DNA of 64,000 nucleotides from an uncultured Polaribacter sp. Its GTDB lineage: Bacteria; Bacteroidota; Bacteroidia; Flavobacteriales; Flavobacteriaceae. Both the position numbers and the translations under genes were made by a program. Of this stretch, positions 53,920-61,717 are shown in pieces. Location: assembly GCF_947500975.1 (NCBI RefSeq), contig NZ_CANMUE010000006.1, forward strand, positions 124,001 through 188,000. Reading direction: 5' to 3'. Within the stretch, counting starts at the first letter, position 1, and the number at the start of each line of letters is the position of its first letter. Under the pieces are notes generated by a model. It was not told where the DNA came from. It ran no database searches and saw only the letters and a list, made by a program, of their open reading frames with translations.

Positions 53920-54642
53920 ATGAAAAAAGTAGTAAATGTCTTATCTGTAACAGGATTTATGTTTTTTGGAGCTATACAATCGACTTTCGCACAAGAAGCA
54001 GCAACAGAAGCGCCAACGTTTCACCAAATTTTAAAGCAAAACTTTATTGATGGTGGTCCAGGATTTATGGGAATTGTATTAGTAGCCTTAATATTAGGTT
54101 TGGCAATTGCTATTGAAAGAATTATTTATTTAAACATGGCAACAACCAACACTAAAAAATTATTGGCTAGTGTAGATGATGCTTTAAGTTCTGGTGGAGT
54201 AGAAGCTGCAAAAGAAGTTTGTAGAAATACAAAAGGACCAGTTGCTTCAATCTTTTATCAAGGTTTAGATAGAGTAGATGAAGGTGTTGAAGAAGCTGAA
54301 AAAGCTGTAGTATCTTATGGTGGTGTACAAATGGGGCAATTAGAGAAAAATGTTTCTTGGATTTCTTTATTTATTGCACTTGCACCGATGCTTGGTTTCA
54401 TGGGTACTGTAATTGGTATGATTGGAGCATTTAACGATATCGCAGTTGCAAATGATATTTCTCCAGCAGTAGTAGCAGGTGGTATTAAAGTAGCCTTATT
54501 AACAACTGTATTTGGTTTAATTGTAGCTATTATTCTTCAAATTTTTTATAATTATATCGTTGCAAAAATCGATAGTATTGTAAATAATATGGAAGACGCG
54601 TCTATCTCATTGGTAGATTTATTAGTTAAGTATAAAAAATAA
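53920..54642 (+). CDS. exbB: MotA/TolQ/ExbB proton-channel protein
   Basis: An N-terminal signal-like hydrophobic segment is followed by three ExbB-type helices: GFMGIVLVALILGLAIAIER, LFIALAPMLGFMGTVIGMIG and AVVAGGIKVALLTTVFGLIV, with the conserved pore-facing polar residues of the family. The protein forms the pentameric proton channel that, with ExbD, energises TonB for outer-membrane receptors such as those at 25191 and 49235. The four-gene set ExbB-x-ExbD-ExbD is normal for this group; TonB is not in the window. Confidence 0.93.
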   Translation: MKKVVNVLSVTGFMFFGAIQSTFAQEAATEAPTFHQILKQNFIDGGPGFMGIVLVALILGLAIAIERIIYLNMATTNTKKLLASVDDALSSGGVEAAKEVCRNTKGPVASIFYQGLDRVDEGVEEAEKAVVSYGGVQMGQLEKNVSWISLFIALAPMLGFMGTVIGMIGAFNDIAVANDISPAVVAGGIKVALLTTVFGLIVAIILQIFYNYIVAKIDSIVNNMEDASISLVDLLVKYKK

Positions 54643-54650
54643 AATCTAAT

Positions 54651-55112
54651 ATGAAAAGTAATAAATTTTTAAATATTATAATTGCAGCTATCGCTATTAT
54701 AGGTGGTATTCTTTTCATAAGAATTTTTATGGAAGATGCTGAAGCTATTGAAACAGATGTAGAATTAGGAAATAGTGTGGTAAGCCCACTAATCTATTAT
54801 TCTCAGTATTTGTTTTATGCTGCGGTTGTAATTACTATAGGACTCTCTATGTGGAGTCTGTTAAGAAACCCAGAAAACCTTAAGAAAACTCTTTTAGGTT
54901 TAGGTGTATTAGCTGTGCTATTAGCTGTTGCTTATTTTATGGCAGATAGTAATGTAGTCTATAATGCTGCTGGTTCTATTGAGCCAGGAGGAGAAGAAGG
55001 TTCAGCTATAAATCATTGGGTTGGTACTGGTATTTGGTATAGTGTTATACTAGGAATTATAGCAGGTGGATTCTTTATCTGGGATTTAATAAAAGGATTA
55101 ATTAAATCATAA
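54651..55112 (+). CDS. Small membrane protein of the ExbB/ExbD operon
   Basis: A 153-residue protein with four hydrophobic segments (FLNIIIAAIAIIGGILFIRI, LIYYSQYLFYAAVVITIGLS, LLGLGVLAVLLAVAYFMAD and WYSVILGIIAGGFFIWDLIK). I recognise no domain. Its fixed place between exbB and the first exbD, eight bases after one and three before the other, points to a part in the same proton-driven complex. Confidence 0.8.
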   Translation: MKSNKFLNIIIAAIAIIGGILFIRIFMEDAEAIETDVELGNSVVSPLIYYSQYLFYAAVVITIGLSMWSLLRNPENLKKTLLGLGVLAVLLAVAYFMADSNVVYNAAGSIEPGGEEGSAINHWVGTGIWYSVILGIIAGGFFIWDLIKGLIKS

Positions 55113-55115
55113 ACT

Positions 55116-55739
55116 ATGGCTAGAAGAGAAAATCCAGAAATTAATGCAGGTTCAATGGCGGACATTGCGTTTCTATTATTGATTTTCTTCTTAGTAACCA
55201 CAACCATGAATGTAGATTCTGGTGTTTCTAAGAAGTTATCAGAAAAACCACCAGCAGATTATGTGCCTCCTATTATTAAGGAGAAAAATATTTTTGTTGT
55301 TCTAATTAATAGAAACAATGATCTTTTGGTTGAAGAGCAACCAATGGATGTAAAAGATTTAAAAGAAGCTGCCATTAAATTTATAGATAATGGTGGTGGA
55401 ATTGGAACTCCAGGTACTGATGGTACACCGGGTACACCTTGTGATTATTGTAAAGGTGAGAGAAGTGAATCTTCTTCCGATCATCCAAATAAAGCAATTA
55501 TTTCTGTTCAAAGTGATAGAGGTACTGAGTATGGTACATATATTCAAGTTCAAAATGAATTGCTTAGAGCTTATTCATTCTTAAGAAATAGGTTGAGTAA
55601 TGAACGTTATGGCATATCTTTTGATGAATTAGAAGAAAGTTATAAGGATGATAGAAACAATGAAGATTTAAAGAAAAAAGTTGAAGATATTAAAAAAGCA
55701 TATCCTCAAATTATTTCTGATGCTGAACCAACTTCATAA
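55116..55739 (+). CDS. exbD: ExbD biopolymer transport protein 1 (with Gly-Thr-Pro insert)
   Basis: The single N-terminal helix INAGSMADIAFLLLIFFLVT carries the proton-path Asp 16 in SMADIAF. The periplasmic ExbD domain follows (NIFVVLINRNNDLLVEEQPM, NKAIISVQSDRGTEYGTYIQ). Between the two strands lies an unusual Gly-Thr-Pro-rich stretch (residues 93-109) ending in a CDYC Cys pair. It works with ExbB in the inner membrane. The gene follows the small membrane gene directly and precedes a second ExbD gene. Confidence 0.92.
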   Translation: MARRENPEINAGSMADIAFLLLIFFLVTTTMNVDSGVSKKLSEKPPADYVPPIIKEKNIFVVLINRNNDLLVEEQPMDVKDLKEAAIKFIDNGGGIGTPGTDGTPGTPCDYCKGERSESSSDHPNKAIISVQSDRGTEYGTYIQVQNELLRAYSFLRNRLSNERYGISFDELEESYKDDRNNEDLKKKVEDIKKAYPQIISDAEPTS

Positions 55740-55761
55740 TTAATTTTAAAATTTAACAATT

Positions 55762-56229
55762 ATGTCTAAATTTAGAAAGAAGAAAAAAGGAATGCCTGCG
55801 GTTAATACAGCTGCTTTGCCAGATATCGTTTTTATGTTACTATTTTTCTTTATGGTTACTACAACTATGAGAGAAACAACATTAAAAATTGATAATCCTG
55901 TTTTACCAACTGCTACTGAAATTAAGAAGTTAGAGCATAAAAGTTTAGTTTGTACTATTTATGTAGGTAAATCTAAAGATACAGGTAGAGATGGTGAAGG
56001 ATATAATAAAATTCAGTTGAATGATAAAATTTCGACTGCTGATCAAGTTCCAGCTTTTATAATTGGCGCTAGAGAAAAAGTATCTGAAGCTGAAGTTCCT
56101 TTCATGACAACTTCAATTAAAGCTGATAAGCAATCTAATGTTGGTACAATTACAGATATTAGATTAAAATTAAGAGATGTAAATGCTCTTAAAATAAGTT
56201 ATTCTGCTTCTCCAGGAGCTGGTAACTAG
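55762..56229 (+). CDS. exbD: ExbD biopolymer transport protein 2
   Basis: A shorter 155-residue ExbD with helix PAVNTAALPDIVFMLLFFFM and Asp in LPDIVFM, then the periplasmic domain (SLVCTIYVGKSKD, FMTTSIKADKQSNVGTITDI, LRDVNALKISYSASPG). It is a paralogue of the preceding gene; two ExbDs per operon are usual in Bacteroidota and may form mixed dimers in the channel. A terminator follows at 56251. Confidence 0.93.
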   Translation: MSKFRKKKKGMPAVNTAALPDIVFMLLFFFMVTTTMRETTLKIDNPVLPTATEIKKLEHKSLVCTIYVGKSKDTGRDGEGYNKIQLNDKISTADQVPAFIIGAREKVSEAEVPFMTTSIKADKQSNVGTITDIRLKLRDVNALKISYSASPGAGN

Positions 56230-56250
56230 TTTTATTGTCTTAAAAAGATA

Positions 56251-56284
56251 AAAAGGATAATTCGTAAGAGTTATCCTTTTTTTA
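56251..56284 (+). terminator. Rho-independent terminator after the exbD genes
   Basis: AAAAGGATAA (56251-56260) and TTATCCTTTT (56271-56280) form a ten-pair stem with a ten-base loop and a T-run. Confidence 0.85.
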
Positions 56285-56326
56285 TTTGTAATTAATTATT
56301 TTTGACCTTTACTCAAATAGTAAGCT

Positions 56327-57007
56327 ATGAATATGAAATATATTTTGACTTTATTTTTCCTTTTATTTTCTCTACTGACATTAAATGCCCAAAAAGAATC
56401 TTTAGAGATAGGAGATAGGTATGCCGAAGATCAACTTTATATAAGTATTTCTTATGCTCAATTTTTTAAACAGCCATCAACTATTTCAAAAAGTGTTTTT
56501 TCTTTTGGTGTGTCAACAGGTTTTATGAAAGACTTTATTTTAAATAAAAAAGGAGATTTTGCTATTGCTTTAGGTGTAGGTTATGGTTATGATTTTTTTA
56601 ATCATGAATTAAAAGTAGAAGAAATTAATAATATCACTTCATTTAGTACATCTTTAGACCTAAGCTCAAATGTATATAAATCTCATAATTTAGAGTTTCC
56701 GATAGAGCTAAGGTGGAGAACTTCCAATGCAAAAAAATATGATTTTTGGAGAATTTATACAGGTTTAAAATTCTTTTATAATTTCTACAATCAATTTGAA
56801 TTTACAGAAAGCTCTGTTGATTTTTCTTCAAAAAATGTAAATAGTTATAATAAATTTCAATATGGTTTAACCTTATCCGCAGGTTATGATGAGTTTAATA
56901 TTAATGTTTTTTATGGTTTAACTCCTATTTTTAAGGATGCTACTTTAAATGGTGAAAATATAAATACAAGTATTCTTAAATTTGGTCTTATTTTTTATAT
57001 TTTATAA
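56327..57007 (+). CDS. Outer-membrane beta-barrel protein (porin/PorT-like)
   Basis: A signal peptide (MNMKYILTLFFLLFSLLTLN) precedes about 205 residues of beta-barrel pattern: LYISISYAQFF, SFGVSTGFMKDFILN, FAIALGVGYGYDFFN, LEFPIELRWRTS, RIYTGLKFFYNFY, QYGLTLSAGYDEFNINVFYG and a C-terminal aromatic-ended strand ILKFGLIFYIL. This is the look of the PorT/outer-membrane barrel families. A link to type IX secretion is possible but no specific motif proves it. It follows the exbD operon and converges on the PAP2-like gene with a six-base overlap at the 3' ends. Confidence 0.78.
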   Translation: MNMKYILTLFFLLFSLLTLNAQKESLEIGDRYAEDQLYISISYAQFFKQPSTISKSVFSFGVSTGFMKDFILNKKGDFAIALGVGYGYDFFNHELKVEEINNITSFSTSLDLSSNVYKSHNLEFPIELRWRTSNAKKYDFWRIYTGLKFFYNFYNQFEFTESSVDFSSKNVNSYNKFQYGLTLSAGYDEFNINVFYGLTPIFKDATLNGENINTSILKFGLIFYIL

Positions 57008-57601
57008 AATGTAATATATAAATAATGGAGAAATTACTCCAGTAAAAAAGGCAATATAAATTTCCTTATTATTATGTGCTTCTAAGTATAATCTAGATCT
57101 TCCTAAAATGCCAGCAAAAAGAAGGGCAGTTATTATGATGATTAAAAATGATTGCGAGTAAATTGAGCTTAATACCATAAAAAAACCCAAAATGATTCCC
57201 ATTGAGAGTAAATGTATGCTTGATTTTATTTTAAAATAAAACAAAAAATAGATAATAAATAGGCCTAAACTTGTTGCGTAAAATAGTAAAGCTATTTCTC
57301 TTAAGTTTGGTATTCTATTTAACGTATTTGCTAAAATATAAAAGAGTATAATCATTAATCCAATCGGTATTTTTCTCTCTTTTATTGTTTTTATTTGATA
57401 ACTTTCAATGAGTTTTAATTTTTTTAATAAAACTAAAACTAATATTGGAATCAAATAAGTTGTTATAAATACTAAACCTAATATTGTAAATTTAATTTTA
57501 CTTATAAAGGTATTGGTTATCAATAAAAAATACAGCATTACTCCAATGGTTGGTATTAAAATTGGATGTAAAATCGTTGATATGAATTTGTGTGCTTTCA
57601 C
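57002..57601 (-). CDS. PAP2-like (phosphatidic-acid-phosphatase-related) membrane protein
   Basis: Six helices fill 199 residues. KTIKERKIPIG, SIHLLSMG and GRSRLYLEAHNNKEIYIAF line up with the three PAP2 motifs (K-x6-RP, PSGH, SR-x5-H-x3-D), but the second is degenerate and the third lacks the final Asp, so activity is doubtful. The first codon is GTG at 57601, whose G is the last base of the rpoN stop TAG, so it is coupled to rpoN. Such a protein downstream of rpoN is familiar in flavobacteria. Confidence 0.68.
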   Translation of the reverse strand: MKAHKFISTILHPILIPTIGVMLYFLLITNTFISKIKFTILGLVFITTYLIPILVLVLLKKLKLIESYQIKTIKERKIPIGLMIILFYILANTLNRIPNLREIALLFYATSLGLFIIYFLFYFKIKSSIHLLSMGIILGFFMVLSSIYSQSFLIIIITALLFAGILGRSRLYLEAHNNKEIYIAFFTGVISPLFIYYIL

Positions 57602-59061
57602 TAAATTTCTTTTCGTAAACGTGCTACAGGTAAATCTAGTTGTTCACGATATTTAGCTACTGTTCTTCTTGCAATTGGATAACCTTTTTCTTTTAGAATG
57701 GCAGCTAGTTTCTCGTCAGTTAAAGGTTTCTTTTTGTCTTCATCAGCAACAACTGTTTCTAAAATCTTTTTTATTTCTTTAGTTGATACATCTTCACCTT
57801 GGTCGTTTTTCATAGATTCTGAGAAGAACTCCTTAATTAACTTAGTTCCATAGGGTGTAGATACATATTTACTATTTGCTACCCTAGAAACCGTTGATAC
57901 ATCCATGTTTATTTTATCTGCAATATCTTTTAAGATCATTGGTTTTAATCGTCGCTCATCACCAGTTAAAAAATAATCATATTGATAATGCATAATAGTA
58001 TTCATAGTTACTAAAAGTGTTTGTTGACGTTGTTTTATTGCGTCTATAAACCATTTAGCAGCATCAAGTTTTTGTTTGATGAAAAACACTGCATCTTTTT
58101 GTGACTTACTTTTTGTAGTAGACTCTTGATAGCCTTTAAGCATATTATTATACTCTCTAGAAACATGTAACTCAGGTGCATTTCTAGAATTTAAAGTTAA
58201 ATCTAACTCTCCATCAGTAATTTTTATTGAAAAATCTGGCACAATTTGCTCAGCAATTTTATTATTGCCCGCGTAAGAACTACCAGGTTTAGGATTTAAT
58301 TTTGAAATTTCTGTATTTACTTCTTTTAATTCTTCTTCAGAAATTGTAAATTTTTCTTGAAGTTTTTTGTAATGTTTTTTTACAAAATGATCAAAAGCTG
58401 TTTCCAAAATATCTATGGCCAAGCTTCTAATTTTGTTAACTTCTTTTGCTTTTAATTGAATAATTAAACATTCTTTTAAATCTCTTGCTCCAACACCAAT
58501 AGGGTCTAATGTATGAACCGATTTCTTAAGTATAGAAACTACTTTTTCTTCTGTTGTAAAAACATTTGCAGTAAAAGCTAAATCATCAACCAAATCAATT
58601 ATATCTCTTCTTATATAACCACTATCATCTATACTACCTACTAAAAATTCAGCTATAGCACGTTCTTCTTCGTTTAAGCTAAAAGTATTTAATTGATTTT
58701 TTAAAGATTGATGAAATGTTGTTCCAGCTGCATAAGGCATCGTTTTTTCTTCATCATCTGAAGAATAGTTATTTGCCTGTGTTTTATAACTAGGCACTTC
58801 ATCATCACTTAAATACTCATCAATATTAATATCTTCAGCTTCAATTTTTTCATTTCCAGAATCATCATCATATTCATTTGACAAGTCATCATCAATAGAA
58901 TTAGATTCGTCTTTACCAGTATCTAAAGCAGGGTTTTCTTCAATTTCTTGTTTTAACCTTTCCTCAAAAGCTTGTGTTGGTAATTGAATTAACTTCATCA
59001 ACTGAATTTGTTGTGGAGATAATTTTTGAAGTAATTTATATTGTAAACTTTGTTTTAGCAT
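57601..59061 (-). CDS. rpoN: RNA polymerase sigma-54 factor
   Basis: The protein has the three sigma-54 regions: a Gln/Leu-rich N-terminal region I (SPQQIQLMKLIQLPTQAFE, which binds activators), an acidic region II (about 45-100), the core-binding part, and the C-terminal DNA-binding part with a helix-turn-helix (MDVSTVSRVANSKYVSTPYG) and the RpoN box ARRTVAKYREQL near the end. It directs polymerase to -24/-12 promoters that need an AAA+ activator; no such activator is encoded here. I chose ATG 59061; the GTG at 59067 lies within the -7 box. The leader would be only about three bases. Confidence 0.96.
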   Translation of the reverse strand: MLKQSLQYKLLQKLSPQQIQLMKLIQLPTQAFEERLKQEIEENPALDTGKDESNSIDDDLSNEYDDDSGNEKIEAEDINIDEYLSDDEVPSYKTQANNYSSDDEEKTMPYAAGTTFHQSLKNQLNTFSLNEEERAIAEFLVGSIDDSGYIRRDIIDLVDDLAFTANVFTTEEKVVSILKKSVHTLDPIGVGARDLKECLIIQLKAKEVNKIRSLAIDILETAFDHFVKKHYKKLQEKFTISEEELKEVNTEISKLNPKPGSSYAGNNKIAEQIVPDFSIKITDGELDLTLNSRNAPELHVSREYNNMLKGYQESTTKSKSQKDAVFFIKQKLDAAKWFIDAIKQRQQTLLVTMNTIMHYQYDYFLTGDERRLKPMILKDIADKINMDVSTVSRVANSKYVSTPYGTKLIKEFFSESMKNDQGEDVSTKEIKKILETVVADEDKKKPLTDEKLAAILKEKGYPIARRTVAKYREQLDLPVARLRKEI

Positions 59062-59066
59062 ATACA

Positions 59067-59074
59067 CAAATATA
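59067..59074 (-). promoter_or_regulatory. Predicted -7 box of the rpoN promoter
   Basis: Minus-strand TATATTTG. Its last base lies six bases from the A of the rpoN ATG, giving a near-leaderless transcript. It overlaps the alternative GTG start and so excludes it. Confidence 0.55.
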
Positions 59075-59086
59075 AGAAATAGCTTA

Positions 59087-59120
59087 AAAATAAAACGTCA
59101 TTCTTTGAGGAATGACGTTT
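59087..59120 (-). terminator. Rho-independent terminator after asnS
   Basis: AAACGTCATTC (59093-59103) and GAATGACGTTT (59110-59120) form an 11-pair stem; the A-rich run to the left is the T-run on the minus strand. Confidence 0.85.
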
Positions 59121-59145
59121 GAAATATTTAAGTTTAATAATTGTT

Positions 59146-60579
59146 TTAAAATTCAGCATTTTGAGGTGTTCTTGGAAAAGGTATTACATCTCTAATATTA
59201 CTCATTCCTGTAGTAAATTGTACTAGTCTTTCAAAACCTAACCCAAATCCAGAATGAACAGCTGTTCCGTATTTACGTAAATCTAAATACCACCATAATT
59301 CTTTTTCTTCAATATCTAATGCTTTCATTTTTTCAACCAAAACATCATATCTTTCTTCTCTTTGAGATCCTCCAACAATTTCTCCAATACCAGGAAACAA
59401 AACATCCATTGCTCTAACTGTTTTTCCATCATCATTTAAACGCATATAAAATGCTTTTATATTTGCTGGGTAATCAAATAAAATTACTGGGCATTTAAAA
59501 TGTTTTTCAACCAAGAAACGTTCGTGTTCAGATTGTAAATCTGCTCCCCATTCGTTAATAGGAAACTGAAATTTTTTCTTTTTATTTGGTTTTGAGTTTC
59601 TTAAAATATCAATTGCTTCTGTATAAGAAACGCGTTTAAAGTTATTGTCTACAATAAATTGTAGTTTATCTAACAAACTCATTTCACTACGTTGGGCTTG
59701 AGGTTTGCTTTTTTCTTCTTGCGTTAAACGTTGATCTAAAAAAGCTAAATCTTCTTTGCAATTTTCTAAAACATCATTAATTACAAATTTGATAAAATCT
59801 TCAGCTAAATCCATATTTCCATCTAAATCCATAAATGCAACTTCTGGTTCTATCATCCAAAATTCGGCTAAATGACGTGTTGTATTAGAGTTTTCAGCTC
59901 TAAAAGTTGGTCCAAAAGTGTAGGCTTTTCCTAAAGACATTGCAAATGTTTCTGCTTCTAACTGCCCAGAAACTGTTAGGTTGGTTTCCTTACCAAAAAA
60001 GTCTTTGGAGTAATCTATTTTTCCATCATCAGTAACTGGTGCTTTGTTATCTTTAAAATTAGTTACTCTAAACATTTCTCCTGCACCTTCTGCATCAGAA
60101 CCAGTAATGATTGGAGTGTTTACATAATTAAAACCATTTTCTTGAAAGTATTTATGCACCGCAAAAGATAATTTAGAGCGAACTCTCATTACAGCACTAA
60201 ATGTATTTGTTCTTGTACGTAAATGCGCATTTTCTCTCAAAAATTCGAAACTATGTTTTTTAGGTTGAATAGGGTATTCATCAGGATTTGAATCTCCTAA
60301 TATTTCAATTTCTGATACTTGAATTTCTACAGATTGCCCTCTTCCTTGACTTTCTACTACTACTCCTTTAATAGAAACTGCAGCTCCAGTTGTTATTCTT
60401 TTTAAAGTTTCTTCTGATGTGTTTTCATAATCGATTACACATTGAATATTATTTATTGTGGAACCATCATTTAAAGCAATAAACCTATTGCTTCTAAAAG
60501 TTCTTACCCAACCTTTTAAATGTACTTCCTGTAAAACTGAATCCGATTTTAAAATTTCGGCAACGTTTTTCTCTGTCAT
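59146..60579 (-). CDS. asnS: Asparaginyl-tRNA synthetase
   Basis: A class IIb synthetase charging tRNA-Asn. The N-terminal OB-fold (VHLKGWVRTFRSNRFIALND) is followed by the class II core: motif 1 around VNTPIITGSDAEGAGEMF, motif 2 FGPTFRAENSNTTRHLAEFW and motif 3 GLGFERLVQFTTGM. The length of 477 residues from ATG 60579 (MTEKNVAEILK) is standard; a TTG ten codons upstream would add a tail without conserved residues. It is a single gene with a strong terminator, upstream of rpoN. Confidence 0.97.
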   Translation of the reverse strand: MTEKNVAEILKSDSVLQEVHLKGWVRTFRSNRFIALNDGSTINNIQCVIDYENTSEETLKRITTGAAVSIKGVVVESQGRGQSVEIQVSEIEILGDSNPDEYPIQPKKHSFEFLRENAHLRTRTNTFSAVMRVRSKLSFAVHKYFQENGFNYVNTPIITGSDAEGAGEMFRVTNFKDNKAPVTDDGKIDYSKDFFGKETNLTVSGQLEAETFAMSLGKAYTFGPTFRAENSNTTRHLAEFWMIEPEVAFMDLDGNMDLAEDFIKFVINDVLENCKEDLAFLDQRLTQEEKSKPQAQRSEMSLLDKLQFIVDNNFKRVSYTEAIDILRNSKPNKKKKFQFPINEWGADLQSEHERFLVEKHFKCPVILFDYPANIKAFYMRLNDDGKTVRAMDVLFPGIGEIVGGSQREERYDVLVEKMKALDIEEKELWWYLDLRKYGTAVHSGFGLGFERLVQFTTGMSNIRDVIPFPRTPQNAEF

Positions 60580-60769
60580 TTTTTTAATGTTTTGATTTGC
60601 GATAAACAATTTACTGAAATGTAAAGATACTTTTTTTTGTAGTAAAATTATTTAAGTTTTTTTAATCAAATAAAGCTGAAAAAAAAATATTTATTTTACG
60701 AAGATATTAATTACATTTATTATAATTAATATTTTAAAATTTGTTAAATAAGTTTTGAAAATCAATTAC

Positions 60770-61498
60770 TTACAAAATATGGTTCTTATAAGAAAAGCTA
60801 ATTAAATGAGGTAAGCTTTTTACATTAAATCTTTTATATAAAGGAAAAATTCTTTTTTCAATTGCAGAATGACTAACATTTAATACCTCAGCAATTTCTT
60901 TAAAAGCATAACCTTTTGCAGCTAATTCTAATGCTTCTTTTTCTTTTCTAGAAATTCCTAATTCGTTAAATAATTGCTCGTTTAAACTTTCTTCAAATTT
61001 AGAAGTTTCAGGTCCATAAGCAGCATATTGCATAATATCACCTAATTTTCTAGAATGAATTTTCTCAGAAATTCCAATTACCTCTAAAACATTTCCTTCA
61101 TAAGATTTATAAATTCCAACCCTAGAAAATAATGGTATTACTTCTCCATTTTCATGAATTTTTTCAACTTCTATTGTAAAACTATACTTATCTAAGTCAG
61201 TTTTTATGTTTTTTAAAAACTGTAATGACTTGTCATTTAGTTCATTAGAAAAATTAAAATGTCTTTTTGATGTTGCGTTGATAAGTTTTAATAATGTAAT
61301 TTCAGAATCTTTAAAACCTAGTAGTTTTTCCCAGCCATTAGCGTACAACATTCTATTTTTTTCAAAAGAATAGATATAGACAGCCTGTCCTGTAAATTGA
61401 TGAACTTTTTCTTTATATTCATTAAAAACAGGGTCATTAATGTCAAAAGGAATGTTTGATACTCTATCTCTTGTATATTCTCCAAAATTTTCATCCAT
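60770..61498 (-). CDS. PAS-LuxR transcriptional regulator
   Basis: A one-component regulator of 242 residues. A PAS-like sensor (about 32-150: AVYIYSFEKNRMLYANGWEK, LLGFKDSEITLLKL, then VPLFSRVGIYKS-type strands) precedes a LuxR helix-turn-helix (SRKEKEALELAAKGYAFKEI, AEVLNVSHSAIEKRIFPLYK). No receiver domain is present, so it probably senses a small ligand or redox state directly. A 20-bp palindrome at 61517-61536 lies just upstream of its start and could be its own operator. Confidence 0.88.
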   Translation of the reverse strand: MDENFGEYTRDRVSNIPFDINDPVFNEYKEKVHQFTGQAVYIYSFEKNRMLYANGWEKLLGFKDSEITLLKLINATSKRHFNFSNELNDKSLQFLKNIKTDLDKYSFTIEVEKIHENGEVIPLFSRVGIYKSYEGNVLEVIGISEKIHSRKLGDIMQYAAYGPETSKFEESLNEQLFNELGISRKEKEALELAAKGYAFKEIAEVLNVSHSAIEKRIFPLYKRFNVKSLPHLISFSYKNHIL

Positions 61499-61516
61499 AA
61501 TACAATAATAATAAAA

Positions 61517-61536
61517 AACTGTGTATTAACACAGTT
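61517..61536. promoter_or_regulatory. 20-bp palindrome upstream of the PAS-LuxR gene
   Basis: AACTGTGT-ATTA-ACACAGTT has perfect eight-base arms. It overlaps the -33 TTG of a plus-strand promoter at 61535 and lies 19 bases from the regulator's ATG, so one bound dimer could control both directions. Confidence 0.55.
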
Positions 61537-61565
61537 GTGTCCTATTATATTGATTTTTAACTTTG
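61535..61565 (+). promoter_or_regulatory. Predicted plus-strand promoter without an annotated gene
   Basis: TTG at 61535-61537, a 20-base spacer and TAACTTTG at 61558-61565. It fits the flavobacterial consensus as well as the lepA and ompA-like promoters do. Confidence 0.55.
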
Positions 61566-61567
61566 TA

Positions 61568-61717
61568 AGAACTTGTTATTGAAAGAGAATGAAATAACTA
61601 ATATGAAAAGAATGTTTTATCTATTTAAATATTTTTATATTCTATTTAAATAGTTTTACCCTCAACCAAAAATTGAAGAAAACCTTTACTAAATTACATT
61701 TAGTAAAGGTTTTTTAT
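61568..61717 (+). ncRNA. Candidate small RNA or microprotein transcript
   Basis: A plus-strand unit of about 150 bases runs from the promoter at 61535-61565 to the hairpin and T-run at 61681-61717. It contains one short frame at 61603-61653, MKRMFYLFKYFYILFK, a basic-hydrophobic 16-residue peptide. Whether it acts as RNA, as peptide or as neither is unknown. Confidence 0.35.
61681..61717. terminator. Bidirectional hairpin terminator
   Basis: AACCTTTACTAAA (61681-61693) and TTTAGTAAAGGTT (61699-61711) form a perfect 13-pair stem. A T-run follows on the plus strand and A-rich sequence precedes it, so it serves the minus-strand RND gene ending at 61714 and the plus-strand candidate transcript. 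Confidence 0.8.
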
